From positions 1-55,821 of the forward strand of contig JAEUNM010000146.1 in assembly GCA_016791105.1 (NCBI GenBank): DNA of 55,821 nucleotides, in the 5' to 3' direction. Position numbers and translations under genes: made by a program. The notes below the pieces were generated by a model. That model had not been told where the DNA came from. It saw only the letters and a list, made by a program, of their open reading frames with translations, and did not search any database. The stretch's first letter is position 1. Each line of letters starts with the position of its first letter. Positions 33,015 through 42,321 of this stretch are shown piece after piece. The stretch comes from Rhodocyclaceae bacterium (lineage in GTDB: Bacteria; Pseudomonadota; Gammaproteobacteria; Burkholderiales; Rhodocyclaceae).

Positions 33015-36000
33015 TCAGCAAGAATGGCACTGACCGCCGTCACACAAAAGTTCCCACTCATTGTTCCAGCGGGATTTTTTCATTTCCTGCAGCCGTGCTT
33101 TCCACTCGGCGCGCGCCCCTCTGGGGAAAGGTTCTGGGCGTATCGGTTTTTCCGAGCGCCAGACAATTTCGAACTCCCCGACCTCGCTCACCCGCGCGAG
33201 CTGCACGTGCCGCCAGGTGTGGTTGTTTTGCTCGTCGACGTAGGCAATTCCGCCCGGACCGTAGTGCGCCGTGCCGCGCAGGGCGGGGCGAACTTTGGCG
33301 GTGTCGAAACTATCCGCCTTCTGCACCCCTTTTGCCCATAGATAAACGCCCATGTAGGCCGATTCCATATAGCCTCCGATTTGCTGTTCGATGCCGTAAC
33401 TGGCTTTGTAGCGGCGAACGAATTGAGCATTGACCGGGTCTTCGAAATTCTGAAAGTAGGCAAATAGCGAATAAGTGCCGACGACGTGTTCGGCAGGAAT
33501 GGCGGACAAATCGTTTTCCGACAGAACCAAAGAAACGATATCGATGTCGCCGGGCCTAATACCGGCCGCACGCAATTGTTGAAAGAATGCCCGGTTGCTG
33601 CCCAGACCGACCAGGGTGAGCACAATGGCGTCGGGACGATTGCGCCGGATAGTTTCCATGACCTCGCGAAACTGCTGGCAGCCAAGGGGTTTATACAGCT
33701 CGCCCTCGGGTTGCAGATGCCACTCTTCCAGCTGCTGGCGTATCAGTGCATTGATCACCACCGGATAGACATAATCCGAGCCGACCAGCAACAGACGCCT
33801 TTTATTGCGCGAGAACAGCCATTCGACCGCTGGCAACGCGGTCTGATTGGGCGCCGGGCCGATATAGAAAATATTTTCGGACTGCTCCATGCCTTCGTAC
33901 TGAAATGGATAGACCAGCAGGCGGTCAGCCTCCTCAAACAAATGCCGGATGTAGCGCCGGCTCGAAGAGGTTGAACTCCCGAATACCACCGCGACGGACG
34001 GGTCCGCCAGCAACTTCTGTGCGCCTTGATGGAACCCGAACTCGGTGGATTTGCCGTCCACCAGTACTGGTTCCAATTGATAGCCCAGCAGCCCTCCGCC
34101 TTCGTTGATTTCGCCGATGGCGATCAGCGTGGTCCGGATGACGCCGCACTCGAGCTCCTTCAGCGGGCCCGTCTGAGAATGCAGTACACCGACTTTGACA
34201 GACCGCGCGGGACCGGGTGCCACGACCGATCCGGGGTGGAATTCCCTGCAATTTTCGATGGCATCCTTGATCTGGCGCTGATCGTATATTTTTTCGCAGT
34301 GCCCGAGCAGCCCCAGTGCCGGTGCGTCGGGCTTGCGCCTTACCTGCGAGCGCAGGTACAGAAGCCGGGTATTCAATTCTCCGTGGCACAGCGGTTCGGC
34401 TATGTCCAGTTGCGCTGTGGCGTCCTTCCACCTTTGCAGCAGTATGTAGGTGGCAGCCATGGCGAGGTGAATTTCACACCGGTCGTCGCCGGAATCCGCC
34501 AGCGCCAATGCCTGCGCAAACCAGCTCAAGGCCTTTTCGGGCAGGTCCAGCTTGTTGAATATGAGACCCTTGATGAGCAAAAATTGAAATGCTTCCTGGG
34601 GCGATGCTGGTTTCAGCAGGGCACTGTCTATCAAACTGAGGGCGGCGCCGAAATTGTGCTTGCCCAGGGCCTCTTCGGCGGCCACGAGAAAGGCGCGCGA
34701 GGCCTGCAGGCTGTCCGCCAGGCCAAGGTGCTGCGCGTGCAGACGCTTGTCCCTACCGTAGAACCATTTGGCGGCACGCCCGTGCAGCTCGCGCTTCAGT
34801 TCGTCGCCGGTGTTCTCGTAAATGCCCTGACAAATCAGAGCGTGCGTAAAGCGCATCGACGATTGGTCCCGGCTGCGCACGATCTGGCTTTGCAGCAGGC
34901 CGTCGAAATCCAGATGGTCGGTATCCAGTAAATGGCGCAGAAGGTCCAGGTCGACCTGGTCGCCGATGACGGCCGCTGCCGAAGCCAGTTTTACGCTGGC
35001 CGTGTCCAGGCCGGCCAGACGCGACTTGACAAGTTCCTGTATGGTCCGCGGCAGGCGGCCTATGCGGTCTGGATAGTCGAGTAATAGTTGCTGCAGAAAG
35101 AGCGGATTTCCATCCGCCTGCCGCAGAATTTTTTCAAGATAGTCCGCGTCCATGTCGGCGTGAGCCAGGGCCACGGCCCTGGCGGCCGTTTTGCTCAAGG
35201 GGGCGAGGTCCAGGGTATGCATGGGCGTGTTGAACAGCCCACTTCGCCAGATCGTGTCTATCGGATCGTTTTCGGGGCGCGTCGATAGCACCATCAGGAC
35301 CGGAACTTCGTGTATGCCCGCAGACAGGGCTTTCAGATTCATCAGCAGGTCCTGCGCAGCCCAGTGTATGTCTTCGAACATCACTACGACAGCCGCACCC
35401 GGGTGACGCGCGCGGATTATGTCGATCAACACCTGGACGTGCCCGTCGCTCGAAATGCGCGCCGATGGCTTTGTTCCGGCGGAGCTGGGCGGCGCCACAT
35501 CCAGCAGCAGGGCAAGATGGATTCGCTCCCTCGAGCCCAAGCTCATGCAATCACAGATATGCGCGTACAGCGCCTCGGGAGAAGTTGTTGCCGTGGAGGG
35601 GAACAACTGCTCCAGCAAACGCACAAAAGAATTTTTATGGCCCTGGCGCTGCTCCAGGCTCACCATATAAGTTGGACATCCGGCATCCCGGCCGATGCCA
35701 CAGAAAGTGCTCAGCAAGCTGCTTTTGCCGATACCGGCCACGCCCCGTATGCACAATAGACGGCCCTTGTTTTCGTCCTCGCAGCGCAACAGGGTCTGGG
35801 TGAACACCTGCAATTCGAAATCTCGCCCGAGCAAGGTAGCAGCCGCTGCCGGATTCGCTGCACTGACTTGGGCGACAAGGCTACCTAAGGCCGCTGCCGG
35901 TTTATCGACCGTCAACTCGCCGAGCGGGCAATCGAAATAATCCGCAAAACACCTTGCGGAGCGGTAAAGAATGGCGCGTCCAGCCTCCGCCCGTTTTATC

Positions 36001-36188
36001 GTGGCGGCCGACAGCGGCAGTCCTCTTTCCTGGCACGCCCAGCTCAAGCCCTCCTGGCTCAGGGCCTTGGCCTGCCGCAGGCGCACCAGGGCGTCGCGGT
36101 TCAAGGTGATATATTTATTCAAGACCTTCTCGGGCTGGCGGGAACAAAAGCTTACTGGCCTGGTGAGTCGTAGTCCTATTGCGCGCAT
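33015..36188 (-). CDS. HTH - STAND-type ATPase - helical repeats - UrtA-like sensor protein
   Basis: A 1057-residue cytoplasmic protein with an unusual domain order. Residues about 30-92: Cro/C1-type HTH (LVRLRQAKALSQEGLSWAC). Residues about 118-400: AAA16/STAND-type ATPase, with Walker A GVAGIGKSS (149-157) and Walker B VVVMFEDIHW (267-276). Residues about 400-650: winged-helix and TPR-like helical region. Residues about 663-1030: a periplasmic-binding fold closest to urea/short-amide binders UrtA and FmdD (VKVGVLHSQTGPLKE, VVFGSSTSSSRRYI, LLVYPFQYEGMEQSENIFYIG, SDYVYP), without a signal peptide. It probably senses a small amide or urea in the cytoplasm and regulates transcription. The start is uncertain: ATG 36188 or TTG 36122. 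Confidence 0.8.
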   Translation of the reverse strand: MRAIGLRLTRPVSFCSRQPEKVLNKYITLNRDALVRLRQAKALSQEGLSWACQERGLPLSAATIKRAEAGRAILYRSARCFADYFDCPLGELTVDKPAAALGSLVAQVSAANPAAAATLLGRDFELQVFTQTLLRCEDENKGRLLCIRGVAGIGKSSLLSTFCGIGRDAGCPTYMVSLEQRQGHKNSFVRLLEQLFPSTATTSPEALYAHICDCMSLGSRERIHLALLLDVAPPSSAGTKPSARISSDGHVQVLIDIIRARHPGAAVVVMFEDIHWAAQDLLMNLKALSAGIHEVPVLMVLSTRPENDPIDTIWRSGLFNTPMHTLDLAPLSKTAARAVALAHADMDADYLEKILRQADGNPLFLQQLLLDYPDRIGRLPRTIQELVKSRLAGLDTASVKLASAAAVIGDQVDLDLLRHLLDTDHLDFDGLLQSQIVRSRDQSSMRFTHALICQGIYENTGDELKRELHGRAAKWFYGRDKRLHAQHLGLADSLQASRAFLVAAEEALGKHNFGAALSLIDSALLKPASPQEAFQFLLIKGLIFNKLDLPEKALSWFAQALALADSGDDRCEIHLAMAATYILLQRWKDATAQLDIAEPLCHGELNTRLLYLRSQVRRKPDAPALGLLGHCEKIYDQRQIKDAIENCREFHPGSVVAPGPARSVKVGVLHSQTGPLKELECGVIRTTLIAIGEINEGGGLLGYQLEPVLVDGKSTEFGFHQGAQKLLADPSVAVVFGSSTSSSRRYIRHLFEEADRLLVYPFQYEGMEQSENIFYIGPAPNQTALPAVEWLFSRNKRRLLLVGSDYVYPVVINALIRQQLEEWHLQPEGELYKPLGCQQFREVMETIRRNRPDAIVLTLVGLGSNRAFFQQLRAAGIRPGDIDIVSLVLSENDLSAIPAEHVVGTYSLFAYFQNFEDPVNAQFVRRYKASYGIEQQIGGYMESAYMGVYLWAKGVQKADSFDTAKVRPALRGTAHYGPGGIAYVDEQNNHTWRHVQLARVSEVGEFEIVWRSEKPIRPEPFPRGARAEWKARLQEMKKSRWNNEWELLCDGGQCHSC

Positions 36189-36210
36189 CAGATGTCGGGG
36201 GGCATGTGGT

Positions 36211-36240
36211 CAAGGCTACTGCGGGCCGCGCGACATTGTC
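36211..36240 (-). promoter_or_regulatory. Candidate promoter of the sensor gene
   Basis: Read on the minus strand, TTGACA (36240-36235) is followed after 18 bases by TAGCCT (36216-36211). The -35 is perfect and the -10 is weak. It would start transcription 15-20 bases before the ATG at 36188. A weak -10 would suit a gene needing an activator, possibly itself. Confidence 0.35.
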
Positions 36241-36431
36241 AATATACTTTAACGCGGGCCCGGCGTGCAGAACGCTGCTGCCTGGCGCCGCCTGGATATC
36301 CTGGAAAGCCTCACGTTAGCCTGGTGCGGCAGCGGCGGGCCGTTTCGATTGCCGCAATTGCATCCCTGCCGTGGGGACAGGAACGGGGGCGCAAAACACC
36401 TCCGGCTGACTCCCTGCTTCCTTGCGGGTGT

Positions 36432-39215
36432 TCAGCCGATGCCATGCAATATAGGCGCGTGCTGGGCATGGAATGCGTGCACCGCATACTGCCTTAGTCT
36501 TGCCAGCCAATCGTCGACTTCGAGCGTACTAAGCCTGAAGTGCAATAGCGCAGCTTCGCGTATGCGGCGAAATTCTTCCATCAGGTCGGTGGGAAAAATC
36601 CCTGGGTCGTCGGTGTTTATGCTCACCCTGACATGGCCGGCACGCAAGCCGTATCGGTTGAACCTGGCGCCCTGCATCAGAAATTCCGCACGCGGCGGGA
36701 ACCAGCGAAACAAGGGGTGCTGCGCGTAATCATCGATGCGGCCTACGTAGACATTGGACGACGGATTGGCTTCGATGGCGATTCCGCGCCTGTCATATTC
36801 GGTCAGAAGATGGTCCTGCAGCGCTTCCCAGAATTGCAGGTCGCGCTCATCGACCCATTCGCGATTCTCGCCGTCGCGCAACTCGAAGTCCGGCGCGGCT
36901 GACGATTGATCCGCGGTGCGGCAGCGGATCAATACCGTTTCGCGCGTGGCAGTGCTACGCACACTCAAGGGCCGGAGATAAATCTCGAATAGCTGGCTGG
37001 CCGGGCCAAAATCCGCATCGTTCTTGTGGGCGGCGTCCGGCGCCAGGCGCATGACACGGCCCCTTGGTCGGCGATCGTTCGAGCCGCGCAAAAATTCCTC
37101 CGGGCTGTTGCGCCGCAGCGTCCAGGCGCGGAAATAATCCCGTGGCCCGGCTTGGACCCCGGGATACAAGCGGGAGCCATGGCGGGCGATGGCGTCCTGG
37201 CAACGCAGAGCCATCGCCTCGGCGCCATCCACACGGCCGGCAAGCCCGATTGCGTGATGCCAAAGCCACACCTGGTTGTCGAAAAATTCTTCCCTGGGAA
37301 TGCGAATTTCGCCCTGCCGGCTTAGCCAGTCGCCCGGCACATATCCCAATGCCAAGGCATGGCCAATGCGGTCACCCGTTCCAAGCTCGCAGAATTCCAC
37401 CGTTTCGGCCACGCGCCGCATTCCCGTCACGAGGTGGGAAAAATCCTCGCCGCAATGCACGCTCAAATGTAGTCCCGCCAACGGCCGAATGCGACGGGAA
37501 AGGCTGGACCCGAAGCGTATACGCGGCTCCCCCCTGAGAAAGCGCAGCCAGGGCGCATAGACTTCGATGGCGTGCAAAGTTTCGTCGCCGGCTACGTCCA
37601 GCCCGCGCAAAAAAGCCACCAGGTCCAGCGTTGCGACGGTCGCCCGGGCTTGCCGGCGCGCCATTGAATGCGCGCGGAACTGAGGCAGCCTGTCGAACGG
37701 AACCTGCCTGGCCGCGTCGCTCGAGAGCATCACTTCGATGCTGCGTGCGCTCTCCCGCACATCTCGCCGATTCGCGGCCCAGCGCAGACTGTGCGCTTGC
37801 TGCTCGTTAAACGGCTTGCGAATGAAGTGCAGACAAAGATGAGTACGCTCGATGCGCTGCCGCCATGCCGCGAGGTCGTGCGCTGTTCCGCCACGCACGG
37901 GGTCGGGATCGGCCAGGTAGCGCAACTGCTCCAGCATGCTTTGCTCGCTCCCTGCCGAGCTGGTCGCGGCCTTGCATTCGGCCATGGCCTTCCGATGCGG
38001 AAATACGCTGTGCCTCAGTGCCGCTGACGCGCGGCCTTCGTCCGCCTGCACGCCGGCGCGCCGCAAACCCGAGTTGTACCAGGTCAGAAAATGCCGCAAG
38101 CCCACTTCGTTCATCACCATGCGCTGGCGCAGCCAATGCAGGGTTTGCAGAAAGCGCAGCACATGCACCATGGCGCCACGCTGCCCGTGTGCACTCGACC
38201 TTCTTTCGCACAGGAAGATTGCCGTGAGCCACGCCGCCCAGAAGCGGTGGTCACAATTTTCGACCCACTGCTGCCGCGCCAGTACGCGCAGTAGCTGGAT
38301 GTCGTCACGGCCTGCCGCGAATGTCCGATCCTTCCCCATCAGAAGCGGGCTGCGGGCGGGGTGGACGCAACGGCCAATCGCGTCGGCCAGTCGCAACATG
38401 CCTATTTCCGGCCGATCGGCGTGTGGCGTCATCGAGGGGGTATTCGCCTGTCGCCGCTGAGGGCTAAATCTGGCCGTTTCCGGCTGGTCGTGGAAGCAGG
38501 GGGTACCTTCCAGACGGGCATCGAGTACCCGAAACAGGGCGCGAAATGCGCCCACCCTGGCCTGTGCCTGCCGTGCGGGCGACAGCGACGGCCACGACGA
38601 GGCCGGAGCCGGAATATTTCCCTGACTTCCGAGGCCGGCGAGGCCGGACGGATAGTCGCCCGCTGCCAGCATGAGCAAGGGCGTGGCGGTGTCGGTGACG
38701 CCCCACCAATGCACGTGCAGCTCTGCCTGTTCCAGTTGCTCCCTGCCGGAATCGAGCAACAGCGGGCCGAGTGCCCCGATTACCCGCACTGCATCGGAAA
38801 GTGCGAGTTCCCGGCGATGCAGCATTTCGGACAAGCGCCAGGCCGCCAGCGCCATAGGCTGTAGTCGCGAGAGCATCGCCGCCCAACCGACGCGGCACCC
38901 TTCCCGAACCACCAGATGGTCGCCGTCAAAACGCAAATATCGATCCACCAGGCGGTCGATATAGACCAGTGGCGCCAGTCCGGCGTCGGTTGAAGAGGAG
39001 CCAAGGCTTTCGATTTCGCGCTGCGCATCGTCCCTGCGCAGCACGCCGCGCAGTTCGCGCTCCAGGTCCGCCTGCAGCAAGGTATCGAATTCGCTTTTCC
39101 AGGCAAGCCGGCGGCCGGCATTTGCAGCCGACCCCTGGGACTCCAGGTGCAGCAACAGGCCCTCTCCGCACAGCGGCAGCATTGCGGCCAGGTCCGATGG
39201 GGGTATGGCGAGCAT
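36432..39215 (-). CDS. rdrB: RADAR adenosine deaminase RdrB
   Basis: A 927-residue protein with an adenosine-deaminase core and all metal and catalytic motifs: ELHVHWWG (H167, H169), HCGEDF (H587, E590), RIGHA (H619) and NTDDPG (D869, D870). A long insertion separates the first and second motifs, and the total length is far above the 330-350 residues of housekeeping deaminases. This size, and its place right after an ATPase of the RdrA type, match RdrB of the RADAR phage-defence system, which forms large shells and converts adenosine (in RNA or as nucleotide) to inosine on infection. ATG lies seven bases past the rdrA stop. Confidence 0.9.
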   Translation of the reverse strand: MLAIPPSDLAAMLPLCGEGLLLHLESQGSAANAGRRLAWKSEFDTLLQADLERELRGVLRRDDAQREIESLGSSSTDAGLAPLVYIDRLVDRYLRFDGDHLVVREGCRVGWAAMLSRLQPMALAAWRLSEMLHRRELALSDAVRVIGALGPLLLDSGREQLEQAELHVHWWGVTDTATPLLMLAAGDYPSGLAGLGSQGNIPAPASSWPSLSPARQAQARVGAFRALFRVLDARLEGTPCFHDQPETARFSPQRRQANTPSMTPHADRPEIGMLRLADAIGRCVHPARSPLLMGKDRTFAAGRDDIQLLRVLARQQWVENCDHRFWAAWLTAIFLCERRSSAHGQRGAMVHVLRFLQTLHWLRQRMVMNEVGLRHFLTWYNSGLRRAGVQADEGRASAALRHSVFPHRKAMAECKAATSSAGSEQSMLEQLRYLADPDPVRGGTAHDLAAWRQRIERTHLCLHFIRKPFNEQQAHSLRWAANRRDVRESARSIEVMLSSDAARQVPFDRLPQFRAHSMARRQARATVATLDLVAFLRGLDVAGDETLHAIEVYAPWLRFLRGEPRIRFGSSLSRRIRPLAGLHLSVHCGEDFSHLVTGMRRVAETVEFCELGTGDRIGHALALGYVPGDWLSRQGEIRIPREEFFDNQVWLWHHAIGLAGRVDGAEAMALRCQDAIARHGSRLYPGVQAGPRDYFRAWTLRRNSPEEFLRGSNDRRPRGRVMRLAPDAAHKNDADFGPASQLFEIYLRPLSVRSTATRETVLIRCRTADQSSAAPDFELRDGENREWVDERDLQFWEALQDHLLTEYDRRGIAIEANPSSNVYVGRIDDYAQHPLFRWFPPRAEFLMQGARFNRYGLRAGHVRVSINTDDPGIFPTDLMEEFRRIREAALLHFRLSTLEVDDWLARLRQYAVHAFHAQHAPILHGIG

Positions 39216-39222
39216 GGTCCAG

Positions 39223-41934
39223 CTATCGCCGCGCGGCAGAATGGGCGCTCAGCATTTCTTTCAGGCGGGCATGGTTTTTCGTGTCCATCCAAGCCAAAAA
39301 GTGCGCTAAATTACCGACCGCGCTATCCGCCGTTCGCTGGTCAAATGCGTATCTGTCCTGCGAACTTGGGTTAATCGAGCCCCAGGACAGGGCAAGCTCT
39401 TCAACCAGCTTGTACAAAACGGCGCGTATCCAATGTGCGCGTTCGGTGTCGTAATCTGCCTGTTTGCCCATTTGTTTTCGCAACCCGGAAAGCCAGGCTT
39501 TGAATCTAAGCCTTGCTGGGGCAGCGTCATCGCCAAAAGCGCGCGGACTTAGTTTGCCCAGGTATTGTTCAAGGGTAATCCCGCCCACCGCTTCCCGCCC
39601 AGGCTCAAGCATTATTGGAAAAGGAATTTTTGCCCACTTGTCCTCACCTGAGGCAGGCGACCTGGCGTTCACGAAAAGTGGGTGGTTCTGGACCGCAGCG
39701 GTAATTGAGCCGGTGTCATTCAAGTGCGGCTGAACATTGCGCCTGAACCACATGGAACGGCCGAAATTGCCTAGACCTGGCACCATGCCCTGGCCGGCAT
39801 TTTCAAATGCCACCGGCTTTTCTGTGCGGGTCAATGATCGATATTCGAAGCTTGCAAAGGAATTGAGCAGCATGAGGGCCGCGCGCTGCGCAAGGCTGCC
39901 CAAAGTTTCGCCGGAAAAGTGACTTCCTGTCTTGAAAAGATTGACCTGGCTGAAGAACTTGTTCATCGCTTTATAGACCAGCTGATAGTGTCCGCCGGCA
40001 AGGGTTTTGCCGTGCATCGCGGCCCACTTATCCACTCTTCGGTAAAATGCTTCCATTGCCTCCGTCCAGCCGGTTTCGCCGGCGTCCGCCGAGGTCGAAT
40101 CTTCGTCCGCGTCGGCGTCCTCATCCTGGTCTATGTAGCGTGTCGGCTTGCTGGCAATGATGGAATGGAAGGGCGGCCGGAAAAACAGGTCGGACAAGGC
40201 TGATCGCAGGCGCCCGGTGTCTCCGGCGTACATAATGCTCAAGGCGATGGCCTCGAAAAAGCGGCCGAAGAATACGTAGCGTTTGCGGGAATGACTGCCG
40301 TAATAGTTGTCGAAACTGAACATTTCGAGCATCAGGCTATCGGCCCCGTTAAACGTGGCGACGGAGCGTTGGCTGATGGCGTAATGATCGATATACGGCT
40401 CGAAAGGCGGAAAGGCATGTAAGGCAGAATTCTGTGCGGGCGTCAGCCCATCATAATAAGCAGATGCTTTCTGCTCAGCCTTTGATCCGCGAGGCATCGC
40501 CCCGGAAAATTTTTTGTGCGTTGCGATGAAGTCGTAGGCGGGATCTGGCGCCAAAGCCGGCTTGGACAGGGGGTTGTAATAGGCGCTGAACGCCAGGCGG
40601 GGAGGGTTCTCCTTGCTCGAGGACAGCCCATCCATTCCTTGTTTGTTCAATATTGCAAGCTCCAATTTATCGCTTTCGCGCCGGAGCCGGAAATGCACCG
40701 CCAGGACGCCAAATACCTGCTTGACCGCAACCGGGTTGTCGGAAAATGCAGCGCGGTAGTCGGTCGGATCCAGGTCCGCTTTACTCGCCAAATGCGCTGC
40801 GAATTCCCGATGTTCTTCCAGCGCATGAGCCCATGCGCGAAGCAATTGGATCAAACCGCGCACCGTGCCGGGCTTGATGTCCAGAATGCTGTCTTCGGCG
40901 CCATTGACGGCGCCGCTCAGTAAGCGGCGCAGGCTTAGACGCAACGCTTTCCAGTCGCAATTCGCATCGCCGTCGATGTTTTCGCCGCGCCAAAGGAGCG
41001 CGAATTTGTGGCGCCGCAATAGTTCGTCGATGGGCGACAAGTCGACGCGTAGGGGCATGGGCAGCAGTTTGGTGAGGTACTCGTCGCGCAATTCGGCGGC
41101 CAGTCCGGGCCCGTCCTGGGCATGCCTGCGCTGCAGAACGGCCAGGTCACGGTTCGCTGGGGCGGAGCGGGTAAGGTTTTCTTCAAAAGTTCTTCTTACT
41201 ATCTCCTCGTAAAGTGCGATGTCGCCGCTAAGTATCGGCAGGGCATGGGGTGTAACCAGGAAGCGCCGTACCGTTTCCAGCACCTTGAATCCGTGGTGCA
41301 AGGCCATGTCCACATCGTCGATCGGCAACAACACGAATTTGCAATGGGTGAGCGCGCACACGGCGCGGAAATATTCATGCACCGCGTCGGCCAGACCTAT
41401 GCCGTCCTGGGCATTCAGCAGCTTGTCCAGTCCAAATCGCTTGTCACCCGACTGCGTTGCTTCCAGGGTTCTGCCAAGTTCATCCAGCGCGCCGAAATAT
41501 GCGTTGGAATTGTCCGGTGTTAGACAGCACTGCTGCTCCAGGCTGCGATGCACCCGGGCAATAATGATGTTGAGAAATTCATCGTAATCCTGCAGCAGGC
41601 TGGGGTCCACCGGCGGCACGACCCAGACAGGAAGTTGCGGCTGCGTTTGCCGCACATGTTCGCTCAAGCTCAGGATGAAACTGGTCTTGCCGGTGCCGCG
41701 GGCGCCACCAATGAATATCGCGTCGTGGCTGCGGACCTGATTCAATTCATTGGCGGGAGCGCAGGCATTTCGGCACTTTTTTGCGGCCGCCCGGTCGCCC
41801 AGCAAAGTGAGCTTGGCCTCATGCTCCTTGAGCAGAGCGACAATGCGTGCTTTTGCATCGGCTTGAAAAAATTCCTGACTATCGAAACTATCCGCTTGTT
41901 CGGGCTGAAACAAGTTCAATTTGATCGTTGCCAT
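39223..41934 (-). CDS. rdrA: RADAR ATPase RdrA
   Basis: A 903-residue P-loop ATPase. Walker A GARGTGKT (77-84), preceded by HDAIFIGG, and Walker B KFVLLPIDDVD (about 199-209), followed by a sensor strand HALPILSGD. The rest is helical and has no assigned domain; ETVRRFLVTPHALP and the acidic cluster DQDEDADADEDSTSAD are notable. Length, fold and the adjacent large deaminase gene identify it as RdrA, which forms rings and cooperates with RdrB. The start at 41934 is taken as MATIKLNLF; upstream codons to 41985 are without protein character. The ribosome site is weak. Confidence 0.88.
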   Translation of the reverse strand: MATIKLNLFQPEQADSFDSQEFFQADAKARIVALLKEHEAKLTLLGDRAAAKKCRNACAPANELNQVRSHDAIFIGGARGTGKTSFILSLSEHVRQTQPQLPVWVVPPVDPSLLQDYDEFLNIIIARVHRSLEQQCCLTPDNSNAYFGALDELGRTLEATQSGDKRFGLDKLLNAQDGIGLADAVHEYFRAVCALTHCKFVLLPIDDVDMALHHGFKVLETVRRFLVTPHALPILSGDIALYEEIVRRTFEENLTRSAPANRDLAVLQRRHAQDGPGLAAELRDEYLTKLLPMPLRVDLSPIDELLRRHKFALLWRGENIDGDANCDWKALRLSLRRLLSGAVNGAEDSILDIKPGTVRGLIQLLRAWAHALEEHREFAAHLASKADLDPTDYRAAFSDNPVAVKQVFGVLAVHFRLRRESDKLELAILNKQGMDGLSSSKENPPRLAFSAYYNPLSKPALAPDPAYDFIATHKKFSGAMPRGSKAEQKASAYYDGLTPAQNSALHAFPPFEPYIDHYAISQRSVATFNGADSLMLEMFSFDNYYGSHSRKRYVFFGRFFEAIALSIMYAGDTGRLRSALSDLFFRPPFHSIIASKPTRYIDQDEDADADEDSTSADAGETGWTEAMEAFYRRVDKWAAMHGKTLAGGHYQLVYKAMNKFFSQVNLFKTGSHFSGETLGSLAQRAALMLLNSFASFEYRSLTRTEKPVAFENAGQGMVPGLGNFGRSMWFRRNVQPHLNDTGSITAAVQNHPLFVNARSPASGEDKWAKIPFPIMLEPGREAVGGITLEQYLGKLSPRAFGDDAAPARLRFKAWLSGLRKQMGKQADYDTERAHWIRAVLYKLVEELALSWGSINPSSQDRYAFDQRTADSAVGNLAHFLAWMDTKNHARLKEMLSAHSAARR

Positions 41935-42321
41935 GAGCGACTCGCGAGGACCTTGACGGGGGGCATTGTAATAGCAAAGCCGCATTCTATCGGGAGTGGG
42001 CGTTTGTCGGCGACCGCGCTCTCAGGCCGGCTCTGAAGATTGCATCGGTCTTGCCCGACGCGTAGGCACGCGCCAGGGGCGCAAATGCGCGGGCGAGACG
42101 CCCACGCTCCTGGACCGGGGCGGAAAAGCTGGGGCGGGTGGCTTCACGCACACGCCGTGGCGCATTTAGTTTCGGGAGGGTGGTTTGCGCCACGACTTGG
42201 GGGCGCGGTCGCCGCGCCCGCGAGCGTACCGGCTGGGTCACAAATGCGCGGGCGAAATGCCCAGGCCCGTTGGGCGGAAAAGCGCAGCGCATTGCGCCGT
42301 ATGCGAAGGCCAAGCTGCCGC
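41935..42321. other. Repeat-rich gap between rdrA and dctD
   Basis: No gene seen. It holds several REP-like units (GCGCGGGCGAGACGCCC at 42088-42104, and a unit at 42273-42304). It must contain the rdrA promoter. The repeats mark the boundary between the accessory region and the dct genes. Confidence 0.5.
42273..42304 (+). repeat. REP-like palindrome, copy 1
   Basis: The unit begins GGCGGAAAAGCGCAGCGCAT and ends GCGCCGTATGCG. It shares its core (GCGGA-AAGCGCAGCGCA-...-CGCC) with units at 51742 and 53296. Units of this kind are common in gaps of betaproteobacterial chromosomes. Confidence 0.55.

Noticed and set aside
36432..39215. Housekeeping adenosine deaminase
   Set aside because: The protein is nearly three times the usual length, with a long insertion between the first and second metal motifs.
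39223..41934. KAP-type or generic AAA ATPase alone
   Set aside because: The tight pairing with a 927-residue deaminase and the matching length make RdrA the better call.
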